This document shows, piece by piece, positions 56,612-64,000 of a DNA stretch of 64,000 bases. The position numbers and the translations under genes are program-made. Location of the stretch: the NCBI RefSeq assembly GCF_004342265.1, contig NZ_SMCS01000007.1, forward strand, positions 62,001-126,000. Reading direction: 5' to 3'. The DNA is from Luteibacter rhizovicinus. GTDB lineage: Bacteria; Pseudomonadota; Gammaproteobacteria; Xanthomonadales; Rhodanobacteraceae. The notes under the pieces are model-generated. The model saw only the letters and a program-made list of their open reading frames with translations. It was not told the DNA's origin and did not search any database. Every line of letters starts with the position of its first letter. Within the stretch, counting starts at the first letter, position 1.

Positions 56612-57715
56612 ATGCCGATCCTCTGCCGCCCGGCAGTAGCCGTGCCGGAGTACACCGTCAGTCTTGATGAGACTCTCGCCCTGGCGCGTGAGCTCCATGC
56701 GGAACACGAGCACCTTCCTCTCGTGCTTCGGTTGATAAAAAACACCAGGGTGACGCGACGTCATCTGGTGCAACCGATCGAAGATACGCTACGCCATCCC
56801 GGCTTCGAAGCACGCAACTTGGTCTATGTGCGCGAGGCCAGAGCACGCATACCCGCCGTGGTTGCACAGGCGCTGGTCAATGCGGATATTACGGCCGATC
56901 GCATCGACGCCATCATCTATGTTTCGTGCACGGGATTTACGATGCCGTCGCCAACTGCATGGATGATCAACGAGCTCGGCTTCCGCAACGACACCCGGCA
57001 GCTACCTATCGCGCAACTCGGCTGTGCGGCGGGCGGTGCGGCCATCAATCGCGCCCACGATTTCTGTCTCGCCTATCCCGGCGCCCACGTACTCATCGTG
57101 GCCTGCGAGTTCTGCTCCCTCTGCTATCAACCCGCCGACCTGAGCGTAGGCAACCTTCTTTCCAACGGGCTATTTGGCGACGCGGTGGCCGCAGCAGTGG
57201 TTCGCGGAGATGGGGGCACAGGGATTCGACTGACCGGCAACGGATCCCGTCTCGTCCTCGGCACCGAAGACTGGATTTCGTATGCGGTAAAAGCTACTGG
57301 CTTCCACTTTTGTCTGGATAAACGCGTCCCCGGAACGATGGAACAACTGGCCCCCGAACTACGTGCCGTCGCCGCGGAGTACGGATGGAATGCCGCCGCC
57401 ATGGATTTCTACATCATCCATGCTGGCGGTCCACGCATTCTCGACGACCTGTCGCACTTTCTCGGCGTCCACCCGGACATGTTCCGCTACAGCCGGGCAA
57501 CCCTGACCGACTACGGCAACATCGCCTCCGCTGTCGTACTGGACGCGCTGCGTCGCCTGTTCGAAGCAGGCGGCGTTCGCGACGGCGCGCATGGCATCGT
57601 CGCTGGCTTCGGCCCTGGCATTACCGCCGAAATCACTCTGGGCAGCTGGGTAACCCAGGCACCATCCCGCGTTGCCGAAGTCCCAGACTTTGCCGTTAAG
57701 GAGGCTGTGCCATGA
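56612..57715 (+). CDS. Type III polyketide synthase (chalcone synthase-like)
   Basis: A 367-residue thiolase-fold enzyme with the full catalytic triad: Cys138 in QLGCAAGGA, His270 in YIIHAGGP and Asn303 in DYGNIAS. YVSCTGFTMPSPTAWMINEL and the C-terminal GFGPGITAE loop are family signatures. It condenses an acyl-CoA starter with malonyl-CoA units and cyclises the chain to a resorcinol, phloroglucinol or pyrone; starter and product cannot be predicted from sequence here. GGGAG lies before the ATG at 56612. Its stop overlaps the aldo/keto reductase start (ATGA). First gene of the biosynthetic operon. Confidence 0.94.
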   Translation: MPILCRPAVAVPEYTVSLDETLALARELHAEHEHLPLVLRLIKNTRVTRRHLVQPIEDTLRHPGFEARNLVYVREARARIPAVVAQALVNADITADRIDAIIYVSCTGFTMPSPTAWMINELGFRNDTRQLPIAQLGCAAGGAAINRAHDFCLAYPGAHVLIVACEFCSLCYQPADLSVGNLLSNGLFGDAVAAAVVRGDGGTGIRLTGNGSRLVLGTEDWISYAVKATGFHFCLDKRVPGTMEQLAPELRAVAAEYGWNAAAMDFYIIHAGGPRILDDLSHFLGVHPDMFRYSRATLTDYGNIASAVVLDALRRLFEAGGVRDGAHGIVAGFGPGITAEITLGSWVTQAPSRVAEVPDFAVKEAVP

Positions 57716-58653
57716 TTACAGTTCAGCGAAAAACCAGCAGCCAGCAATTCACTCTGGGGGGCGACCTTAAGGTCAATCGCCTTGGCTATGGCGCCATGCA
57801 CCTGACCGGCTATGGCATGTGGGGGCCTCCCGACGATCCCGATAACGCCATCCGCGTACTGCAGCATGCCGTCCACGATCTTGGCATCAACTTCATCGAC
57901 ACCGCCGACTCCTATGGCCCCGGCGACAACGAAGACATCATTCGCCGCGCGCTGCATCCCTATCCGGACGGCCTGGTCATTTCAACCAAAGGCGGCATGT
58001 TGCGTTCCGGTCGCAACGACTGGATACACGGCGCACCTGGAGCGCCCTATATCGTTCCGCTGGGGCGACCGGAGTATCTGCGTCAGCAAGTGGAAATGAG
58101 TCTTCGGCGCCTGGGCACCGAGCGCATCAGCCTCTATCAGCTACATAGCATCGACCCGAACGTGCCGCTGGCCGACTCCCTGGGCGAACTCGTTCGCCTT
58201 CAGAAGGAAGGCAAAATCCACCATATAGGACTTTCGAATCAACCCGGTGTCAGCATCGAACAGCTGATAGAAGCCCGTGAGCACGCAAACATCGTGGCCG
58301 TCGAAAATCTTTACAACATCGCCGACCGTGCCGACGACGACGTTTTGCAGTACGCCCAAAAACACCACATTGCTTTTATCCCGTGGTTTCCGCTGGGGCA
58401 TGGCGGTCTGGTCGGGCCGGATAGCGCGCTCGCGCCTATTGCCACGCTGTATGACATCACCCCATCGCAACTCGCGCTTGCATGGCTGTTGCATCACTCG
58501 CCCGCGACTCTTCTTATCCCGGGAACGACATCCATTGCACATCTGGACGAGAACGCTCGCGCCGCAAGCATCGAACTCAACCCTGCGGAAATAAGAGCCA
58601 TTGCAGAAGCGGTGGATCGCGCGCAGCTGCCGACCTGGCGGCCGGAGCGGTGA
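57712..58653 (+). CDS. Aldo/keto reductase (polyketide operon)
   Basis: A 313-residue reductase with FIDTADSYGPGDNED (catalytic Asp and Tyr), VISTKGGM (Lys), YQLHSID (His) and cofactor motif LIPGTTSIAHLDEN. It is coupled to the polyketide synthase by ATGA. It may reduce a carbonyl of the polyketide or of its precursor. A general detoxifying reductase is the alternative, but the overlap with the synthase argues for a pathway role. Confidence 0.9.
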   Translation: MITVQRKTSSQQFTLGGDLKVNRLGYGAMHLTGYGMWGPPDDPDNAIRVLQHAVHDLGINFIDTADSYGPGDNEDIIRRALHPYPDGLVISTKGGMLRSGRNDWIHGAPGAPYIVPLGRPEYLRQQVEMSLRRLGTERISLYQLHSIDPNVPLADSLGELVRLQKEGKIHHIGLSNQPGVSIEQLIEAREHANIVAVENLYNIADRADDDVLQYAQKHHIAFIPWFPLGHGGLVGPDSALAPIATLYDITPSQLALAWLLHHSPATLLIPGTTSIAHLDENARAASIELNPAEIRAIAEAVDRAQLPTWRPER

Positions 58654-58678
58654 TTCGCATCGACGCACGGAGCAAGCC

Positions 58679-59569
58679 ATGGCCATATCGAGTCCAGTCA
58701 CTATCCTGATTACCGGCGCCACGGGTACCGTCTCGACAAATCTCATCGACATACTTTCCCAATGGCCCGCAGTTCGCCTGCGCGCCATGGTGCGCGACCC
58801 AGCCAGAGCGACGGCATTTGAGAAACGGGGCATCGCGACTGTACAGGGTGATCTGGACGATCCCGGAACTTTACCTGGCGCATTCGACGGTGTGGATGCG
58901 CTCTGGTTGCTAACCGCACCGGGCCCACGCGCGTCCGAAAACAGCATGAATGCGCTGTGGGCAGCTCGCCGGGCAGGCGTACAAAGGGTCGTCCGGCTTT
59001 CCGCCGTGGGCGCGGCTGCCGATGCACCAACGCGCAATGGCCGTCTGCACGCTCAGTCGGATCACGAGATCATGGTGTCGGGCCTGCAATGGACCATTCT
59101 CAAACCGCATTTCTATATGCAGAATCTGCTCGCGGTGGCACCTGCGATCGCTGGTCAGAGCGTGCTGCCTTACGCATTGGGTGATGGTCGGCTGGGGCTG
59201 ATCGACACACGCGACGTGGCCGACTTCGCCGCACAGATATTCGCCGCACCGGCGGCACATGCCGGTCGAACCTACACGCTCACAGGCACAGCATCTTTGT
59301 CCGGCGATGACATGGCGCATGCCATAAGCGATCGACTGGGTCGCCCGATCAGATACGTGCCCATGTCCCTGGACGCCACACGCCAGTTCATGACGAGCGC
59401 GGGCGCGTCACCCTGGATAGTAGGCATGTATCTGGAGTACTGCCAAGCATACGCGAACGGATGGGGGGATTTTGTGACTCGCGACTTCACTCAGCTGATC
59501 CAGCGACCGGCACGCAGCTTGTCCGATTTCGTGCGAGACCATGCTGCCGCATTCGGCGCGCCTTCCTGA
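58679..59569 (+). CDS. NmrA-like NAD(P)-binding protein
   Basis: A 296-residue Rossmann protein: ITGATGTVSTNLI nucleotide motif, VVRLSAVGAAADA, TILKPHFYMQNLL (substrate-loop pattern of NmrA/isoflavone reductase-like proteins) and DTRDVADFAAQIF. Such proteins are either NADPH-dependent reductases of aromatic or polyketide compounds or redox sensors. In this operon a reductase is favoured. It starts 25 nt after the aldo/keto reductase, and its stop overlaps the next small ORF by one base (TGATG). Confidence 0.88.
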   Translation: MAISSPVTILITGATGTVSTNLIDILSQWPAVRLRAMVRDPARATAFEKRGIATVQGDLDDPGTLPGAFDGVDALWLLTAPGPRASENSMNALWAARRAGVQRVVRLSAVGAAADAPTRNGRLHAQSDHEIMVSGLQWTILKPHFYMQNLLAVAPAIAGQSVLPYALGDGRLGLIDTRDVADFAAQIFAAPAAHAGRTYTLTGTASLSGDDMAHAISDRLGRPIRYVPMSLDATRQFMTSAGASPWIVGMYLEYCQAYANGWGDFVTRDFTQLIQRPARSLSDFVRDHAAAFGAPS

Positions 59570-59646
59570 TGAACGCGGACGCCAACGACGACGATGTCTT
59601 ACTCAACGGGCAAGTACGCCATTTTGCGACGGACACTTCAAAATGA
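59569..59646 (+). CDS. 25-aa linking ORF between two operon genes
   Basis: The ATG at 59569 shares a base with the upstream stop (TGATG), and the TGA at 59644 overlaps the next ATG at 59643 (ATGA). The 25-residue product is acidic at the start (MNADANDDDVLL) and polar. It exactly bridges a 73-nt gap that otherwise has no ribosome site for the following gene, so its main role may be to hand ribosomes on. A functional peptide cannot be ruled out. Confidence 0.5.
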   Translation: MNADANDDDVLLNGQVRHFATDTSK

Positions 59647-60698
59647 TTCGAAAAGTAACCATTCTATTAACCCTGGTATTGATACTTCTTGCCCCGGGCA
59701 TCGCCTTCAGTCAAAACAAACTTCCGTATGTCGCTTTATGGGACGATTTCCATCGTCCGTTTTCTATAGATGCATCAGATGCTCGCTGGTTTTATTTCAC
59801 CGCTGGCTCCTACGTGGGAGACGACGGCATCGTGAGTACCGGACCACACGGCCTGCGTGTCGTATCCACCGGCCTGAGCCCCTATAGCGGCGAGCCGGCG
59901 TTTACGCGAACGATCGGACAAGAACACGAAAATGGCGGTCTCCCCGGCGCGCTCGATCACGTCAAATGGCTTGCATTCATGAATCACACAGCGTCGACAG
60001 GCCTACCCGGGTTCGATGCCGTGCCGGGACAGACGCTTTCGTGCGCAGCGATCATGGGCGGCCAGACCTTCGGAACGAAACATCATCCCTTCGGGAACAA
60101 CGTCATCGACGCCGACGACGACCTCCGGCTGGCATCGGTAGCGCAGACCGTTCTCGACTTCGAATCGTTCATTGTTTTCGACTTCTTCATCACCAACAAG
60201 CATATCTACGCTTACTACGAACGCCTGCCTTTTGGCCGTACGGCTATGCACAACTACGCTGCCTTCGCATTCGCGATACCCGTCGCCGATTACCGCCCGG
60301 GCGACGTTCATCGCCTGCGGATCGCTTACGACCGTTCCGCGCGCCTGACACGCTGGCTCGTGGACGAACGTGAGGTATATCGCGTCGACCGCATAGGACG
60401 CCTGATCGATCGCGACTATATGACCATCGATCTCGGCGGCATCGAAGAAGACGTCGCGCCACGCCAACTCGATTGCGGCATGGGCACGTTCACGCTGCTG
60501 GATGGGCATCTTCCTTCGGATAGAGGACTCGTCCGGCTATCCGAAGCGCCGTACTTCAATCCGGAGTTCGGCGCACCGGTGCCCGAGAATTTCGCCGACA
60601 ACCTGAGCTTGTATGTCGACAGGATCTTCGGTCAGGGGGCCGAGCTCAAAGTGAAACGGTACTCCGTTTCGAGCATTCCCTCGTTCCTCGATCCCTAG
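59643..60698 (+). CDS. Secreted protein, DUF6081-like
   Basis: A 351-residue protein with signal peptide (MIRKVTILLTLVLILLAPGIAFS) and a single beta-rich domain: WDDFHRPFSIDASDARWFYF, YVGDDGIVSTGPHGLRVVS, LDHVKWLAFMNHTASTGLPG, FGTKHHPFGNNVI, ESFIVFDFFITNKHIYAYYE and RQLDCGMGTFTLLDGH. I associate this pattern with a family (DUF6081, from memory) found mostly in actinobacteria; this needs a search. The fold looks like a concanavalin-type glycan-binding or lyase sandwich, but no catalytic site is evident. Start set by ATGA coupling to the 25-aa ORF. Somewhat AT-richer at its 5' end. Confidence 0.75.
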   Translation: MIRKVTILLTLVLILLAPGIAFSQNKLPYVALWDDFHRPFSIDASDARWFYFTAGSYVGDDGIVSTGPHGLRVVSTGLSPYSGEPAFTRTIGQEHENGGLPGALDHVKWLAFMNHTASTGLPGFDAVPGQTLSCAAIMGGQTFGTKHHPFGNNVIDADDDLRLASVAQTVLDFESFIVFDFFITNKHIYAYYERLPFGRTAMHNYAAFAFAIPVADYRPGDVHRLRIAYDRSARLTRWLVDEREVYRVDRIGRLIDRDYMTIDLGGIEEDVAPRQLDCGMGTFTLLDGHLPSDRGLVRLSEAPYFNPEFGAPVPENFADNLSLYVDRIFGQGAELKVKRYSVSSIPSFLDP

Positions 60699-60730
60699 TC
60701 GTTGCCAATCGACACAAAGGATTCGCAATC

Positions 60731-61183
60731 ATGTCGACACTGCATCCCAATATCGTGACCTTACGCGCCGTCTATGCCGATCTACGCTGTATCGGCCAAT
60801 ACTCGGATGACCAGATTGTCCTGCATACCGCCGACCGTGGTGCCTCGGGTGGACCCGCAGAGGTAACCGGCAAGGAAGCCGTCCGGGCCAAGGAGCTCGA
60901 CTTGATTCGCCTGAGTGGAGATACCCTCGTCATGGATGTCCAGAACATCATCGCCAATGACTACTTCGGCGCTGTACTAGGCACCCTGCGTACTCGCCGC
61001 GACGATCATGCCATCGGCATGCCTTTCTGCGGTCTCTGGCGCTTCAGGAATGGACTTATCGTCGAACACTGGGAAAACGCATACGAGGCCGCCATGCTCG
61101 GCCGCTTCCTCATGGGCGAGGAGATGGAGACAAACGACTGGGTCCACACATCCAGACCAGCCTCCGGCGCGACGCATGAATGA
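60731..61183 (+). CDS. SnoaL/NTF2-like protein
   Basis: A 150-residue protein of the NTF2-like fold: N-terminal helices (NIVTLRAVYADLRCIGQYSDDQIV), a beta sheet with VTGKEAVRAKELDL and a C-terminal GMPFCGLWRFRNGLIVEHWENAYEA strand pair. SnoaL-like proteins include polyketide cyclases and hydroxylases as well as unrelated small enzymes. Here a cyclisation or isomerisation role in the polyketide path is a reasonable inference. It begins 32 nt after the previous gene. Confidence 0.85.
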   Translation: MSTLHPNIVTLRAVYADLRCIGQYSDDQIVLHTADRGASGGPAEVTGKEAVRAKELDLIRLSGDTLVMDVQNIIANDYFGAVLGTLRTRRDDHAIGMPFCGLWRFRNGLIVEHWENAYEAAMLGRFLMGEEMETNDWVHTSRPASGATHE

Positions 61184-61193
61184 GGTGAATCGC

Positions 61194-62645
61194 ATGTCAG
61201 ACGATTCCTACCGCATCGGAGAAGCAGAGCACTCGCCCGCCGTAGACCGGGACATGTGCCGTCGTATCGCCCGACAGTTGAGTGACACCTTCAAAGGCGA
61301 GCTTATCGGTCCCACGCACACGGCATACGAGGACGCATGCCATGTATGGAACGGCATGGTCGACAAGCGTCCTGGCTTGATTCTTCGTTGTACGTGCACC
61401 GAAGATGTCGTTGCTGCCGTCAATGCCGCACGCGCGCTTCACCTTCCGCCATCGGTGCGTGGCGGCGGTCATTCGGTATCGGGAAAAGCCTTGTCGGAGG
61501 GTGGATTGACCATCGATCTTGGCGGTATGCGCCGGGTATCCGTCGACACGGGCCGGAAGCATGTCCATGCGGAAGGCGGCTGCCTGCTGGCGGACGTCGA
61601 TGAAGCTACCGCAAGGCACGGACTGATCGTGCCTGCCGGCACCGTATCGGAAACCGGAATCGGTGGACTGGCGCTCGGCGGCGGTATCGGATGGCTCTCT
61701 CGCAAACATGGCCTCACCTGCGACCAGTTCGTCTCACTCGAACTAGTACTGGCCAGCGGGGAAGTCATCGAAGTTTCCGCCACCGGGCACTCCGACCTGT
61801 TCTGGGCACTCAAGGGCGGTGGGGGCAACTTCGGCGTCGTCACACGTTTCACTTTCAAGGCGCACACCTTCGGCCCCATGATGCATCTTGGCGTGTCCTT
61901 CTACGAACCCGACGATGCAGCCGAAGCCCTGCGAGAGTATGCCCGGATAGTACCCAGCCTGCCACGCACGGTTGGCTGGCATGCATCACTCAAATCAAAC
62001 GTACCCCACCTACCATTCGTACGGCCGGACATGGTGGGCAAACGCATGTTGATGCTCGTTGCCATGTGGCTTGACGATGCCAATGCGCCGGAAGGGCACG
62101 AGATCGTCGAACGCCTGATTCGGATTGGAAAATCGCGCGTGGCCACCACGAATACGATCCCTTTCGCATCTTCCGTTCAAAGACTGATCGATGAGGAATT
62201 TGGCAGTGGTCACCGCTACTACACGAAGGAAGCACATGTGATCGATCTGGCGGACGAGGCCATCGACACTCTTGTCGACTTCTGGAAGGACATGCCGATG
62301 CATGGCGAGATCGAGGTCATCAATCTCGGCGGCGCTGTAAGCGATATAGCGGAGGAGGCCTCCGCCTTCTCGCATCGCCAGTACCTGTTATGGCTTAACT
62401 TTGCGATGCGCTGGGACGATCCGCTCAAGGATCGGGATTACATCGAGCAGATAAAAAAAGTCGCTGGAGATCTCCGCCATTGGGTTGGCAAAGGCATCTA
62501 CACCAATATGCTCAACTTCGACGAACAGGACCGGGTTATCGAAGCTCTTGGAGGCTCAGGTAAGTACGCGAAACTCGGAAGGATCAAAGCAAAGTACGAT
62601 CCCACCAATTTTTTCCGGGTGAACTGCAACATCGAACCGTCGTGA
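61194..62645 (+). CDS. FAD-linked oxidase (BBE/PCMH type)
   Basis: A 483-residue flavoprotein: PCMH FAD-binding domain with RGGGHSVSG where His93 should bind FAD covalently, GIGGLALGGGIGWLSRKHGL and FWALKGGGGNFGVVTRF, a substrate domain, and the C-terminal BBE segment YDPTNFFRVNCNIEP. At the place where berberine-bridge enzymes carry a second, cysteinyl FAD link there is Val151, so a single covalent link is expected. These enzymes oxidise alcohols or close rings in natural-product paths. AGGTG before the ATG at 61194 sets the start. Last intact operon gene. Confidence 0.92.
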   Translation: MSDDSYRIGEAEHSPAVDRDMCRRIARQLSDTFKGELIGPTHTAYEDACHVWNGMVDKRPGLILRCTCTEDVVAAVNAARALHLPPSVRGGGHSVSGKALSEGGLTIDLGGMRRVSVDTGRKHVHAEGGCLLADVDEATARHGLIVPAGTVSETGIGGLALGGGIGWLSRKHGLTCDQFVSLELVLASGEVIEVSATGHSDLFWALKGGGGNFGVVTRFTFKAHTFGPMMHLGVSFYEPDDAAEALREYARIVPSLPRTVGWHASLKSNVPHLPFVRPDMVGKRMLMLVAMWLDDANAPEGHEIVERLIRIGKSRVATTNTIPFASSVQRLIDEEFGSGHRYYTKEAHVIDLADEAIDTLVDFWKDMPMHGEIEVINLGGAVSDIAEEASAFSHRQYLLWLNFAMRWDDPLKDRDYIEQIKKVAGDLRHWVGKGIYTNMLNFDEQDRVIEALGGSGKYAKLGRIKAKYDPTNFFRVNCNIEPS

Positions 62646-62658
62646 ACCACATCGTTCC

Positions 62659-63377
62659 ATGAACAATTCACGACGCAATTCTCACGCACTGCGCAGGGCC
62701 GATCGCTACATGCCGAAGAACTTCCCTATAGCGACCAATACGGGCGTTTCATTTGGTCAGCACTACGAAAAGACATCGCTGAATCCTTCCGCGAAACTGC
62801 ATTCCGGCATATGCCATGGCCTTGCCCTGGCCTGGATCAGGAACGTGCACACCTGTTCGGATTTTTCCGGGAGAACCATCCCCTCGCGAACAGAAGGTGG
62901 ACTGATGCACAACATGGTCAGCTACAACTTCAGCACGAGACGCCATGCCACAAGGACGGATACACGAACCACGTTGCGAGAGACGGCCGCCGCGGCTTAT
63001 GGAAGCGATCCCGACACCGTGTCGGAAATATTTTCCGAGCTACGCGACAAGTACACCATCCTAGGCTTCGTCGACATCGCTTACTGCGGAGCGAAATCTC
63101 CCTTCGATATCGTCATGTTCCTGCATTCCGAAATTTTCGTGAGCGGCCACATCAATACGTATCTTCTTATATCCGGCGGGCACGTCTTATATCCGGCGGG
63201 CACGTCGTGGCCGTGGGACTGAGTCCTGTCGAAGTGGCTTATTTCGACTCGAACCTCGGCATGAAAATCTACAGCCGCGAGGAAGGAATAAAGAACATGA
63301 CGATTTCACGGGATTTTGAGCATGGGCTCATGAACTACCACCACAAACGCCTTGCGGTCATAAAGATCCGCTACTGA
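62659..63377 (+). pseudogene. YopT-type (C58) cysteine protease gene, frameshifted by a 20-bp tandem duplication
   Basis: From the ATG at 62659 the frame encodes HSGICHGLALAWI (catalytic Cys52), a helical middle and ISGGH (His175), then shifts after the duplication at 63165-63204 and stops at 63222 after 187 residues. Removing one 20-bp copy restores a 232-residue protein continuing GGHVVAVGLSPVEVAYFDSN (Asp190) to the stop at 63377. Cys, His and FD-S-N-L-G Asp in this order are the YopT/AvrPphB (C58) pattern, a family of host-targeting or toxin proteases. It follows the oxidase by 13 nt. It may be a decayed gene or one switched by copy number of the repeat. Confidence 0.75.
63165..63204 (+). 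repeat. 20-bp perfect tandem duplication
   Basis: Two identical adjacent 20-nt copies (63165-63184 and 63185-63204), each containing ATCCGGCGGGCACG. The identity continues two bases (TC) past copy 2. It lies on the codon for the predicted catalytic His of the C58 protease and moves the reading frame by two bases. Confidence 0.95.
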
Positions 63378-63467
63378 GCAAGTGGCGCAAGGCCAGGGGC
63401 GGTCGCAACCGGCTACAGCGATCGCCACCGTACTGAACGGCGGCGGCTCGCATGGCGGCATGGGAGA

Positions 63468-63544
63468 TGGTGCGCCCGGAGGGATTCGAACCCCCGACCA
63501 ATGGCTTCGGAAGCCACTACTCTATCCGGCTGAGCTACGGGCGC
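63468..63544 (-). tRNA. tRNA-Arg (anticodon CCG)
   Basis: Read on the minus strand: 7-bp acceptor stem GCGCCCG/CGGGCGC with encoded CCA, D-arm GCTCAGCCGGATAGAGT, anticodon loop TTCCGAA (CCG, reads CGG) and T-loop GGTTCGAATCC. 77 nt. Its 3' end faces the accessory region to the left. Confidence 0.97.
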
Positions 63545-63621
63545 AGGTACAGCGGACGCGTAGTGTAACGGAGATGGGTAAAGAGGTGTAGAAGCGGCCC
63601 CCTGTGCCTTGGTCTCCCATG

Positions 63622-63650
63622 AAAAACGGCGCCCTTTGGGGGGCGCCGTT
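63622..63650 (-). terminator. Terminator of the M61 peptidase gene
   Basis: 10-bp stem AACGGCGCCC/GGGCGCCGTT with loop TTTGGG; on the minus strand it ends in TTTTTC. Confidence 0.85.
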
Positions 63651-63655
63651 CGTTC

Positions 63656-64000
63656 TTACTTCGCCTTGTAGAGCTCGCCCAGCCAGTCGGGCTTGCTCTT
63701 TTCGCGTTCCAGATGCGGGTACTTCAGGCCTTCGTGGTAGTCGACCTTGATGGTCTTGTACTCATCGAAGTTCTTGACCAGCAGTTCGATCGGCGCCTTG
63801 TCCGTCTTCGCCGCCGTCACCGCGTCCTTCAGCACATCGCCGGAGAATTCCTTCCCGTTGACCGCGACCAGGTGCATGCCCGGCGAGAGGCCGGCGTTGA
63901 AGGCCGGACCGTCCCAGCGCACGTCGGAGATGTCGCCCTTCGCGGACACCGCCACACCCATCGAATAGGTCAGGTCGGCGAAGCTGCGACGCGCTTCGAA
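63656..64000 (-). CDS. M61-family peptidase, C-terminal PDZ part (cut by window edge)
   Basis: The minus-strand frame is open from the right edge to the stop at 63656, 114 codons. It encodes a PDZ domain: SMGVAVSAKGDISDVRWDGPAFNAG, LSPGMHLVAVNGKEFSG and the end FDEYKTIKVDYHEGLKYPHLE. This closing segment is typical of M61 glycyl aminopeptidases, whose catalytic zinc domain would lie beyond the window. A stand-alone PDZ protein is unlikely as the frame continues past the edge. Confidence 0.8.
   Translation of the reverse strand, partial: FEARRSFADLTYSMGVAVSAKGDISDVRWDGPAFNAGLSPGMHLVAVNGKEFSGDVLKDAVTAAKTDKAPIELLVKNFDEYKTIKVDYHEGLKYPHLEREKSKPDWLGELYKAK

Noticed and set aside
61194..62645. Bicovalent FAD linkage via the Cys in HGLTCDQF
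   Set aside because: The cysteinyl link in berberine-bridge enzymes lies before the GG motif; the equivalent residue here is Val151, so only the His93 link is expected.
56055..62690. Short similarity between the secreted-protein gene (about 56060-56090) and the DNA after the oxidase stop (about 62660-62690)
   Set aside because: About 24 of 29 bases agree and both can read HEQFT.QFS, but a match of this quality is near chance expectation for a 64-kb window and does not extend.

Overview
The window reads as chromosomal DNA of a high-GC gammaproteobacterium of the Xanthomonadales, most like Luteibacter/Dyella-type Rhodanobacteraceae. This is inferred from gene content, not from a marker gene: monomeric NADP isocitrate dehydrogenase, two large TonB-dependent receptors, a cobalamin riboswitch in front of nrdAB, an MdtABC-type RND operon, and several GC-rich palindromic intergenic repeats of the kind common in this group. 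Both ends are cut inside genes: an MgtA-type Mg2+ P-type ATPase on the left and an M61/PDZ peptidase on the right.

Layout. 1-9.8 kb: mgtA with a structured leader and a small upstream ORF, a LysR regulator divergent from a small ORF and an aldo/keto reductase, a chemoreceptor, and a TonB receptor. 9.8-12.1 kb: a lower-GC accessory patch with a double-glycine-leader (microcin/class II) bacteriocin precursor, an overlapping two-helix putative immunity gene, a strong terminator and a thermolabile-hemolysin-like secreted phospholipase. 12.1-24 kb: icd, the mdtABC operon (minus strand) and a membrane-anchored cytochrome c5. 24-36 kb: housekeeping genes (acpH, an alpha/beta hydrolase coupled to zapE, amidase, ltaE, gntK, PQQ glucose dehydrogenase, acyl-CoA ligase, a second chemoreceptor). 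36-41 kb: GH78 rhamnosidase, a catalase-like peroxidase coupled to cytochrome b561, and a DUF2501 protein. 41-49 kb: cobalamin riboswitch-nrdAB, thioesterase, a MerR-aldo/keto reductase operon with a textbook MerR promoter, queF and a lipoprotein. 49-55 kb: a single-domain response regulator, CsbD and DUF1328 stress genes, a hairpin-rich 0.7 kb gap, a lipoprotein and an Oar-like TonB receptor.

55.2-63.4 kb is the most unusual part. It holds a compact, mostly translationally coupled plus-strand operon: type III polyketide synthase, aldo/keto reductase, NmrA-like reductase, a 25-residue linking ORF, a secreted protein of unknown function (DUF6081-like), a SnoaL/NTF2-like protein and a BBE-type flavoprotein oxidase. 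It looks like a small biosynthetic cluster for a tailored type III polyketide. The operon promoter and the promoter leading to the upstream secreted-protein gene share the same -35, 17-nt spacer length, -10 and an overlapping palindrome, which suggests one shared regulator. Just downstream is a YopT-type (C58) cysteine protease gene broken by a 20-bp tandem duplication exactly at its catalytic histidine, then tRNA-Arg(CCG).

No IS element, integrase, CRISPR array, rRNA or replication origin was seen.
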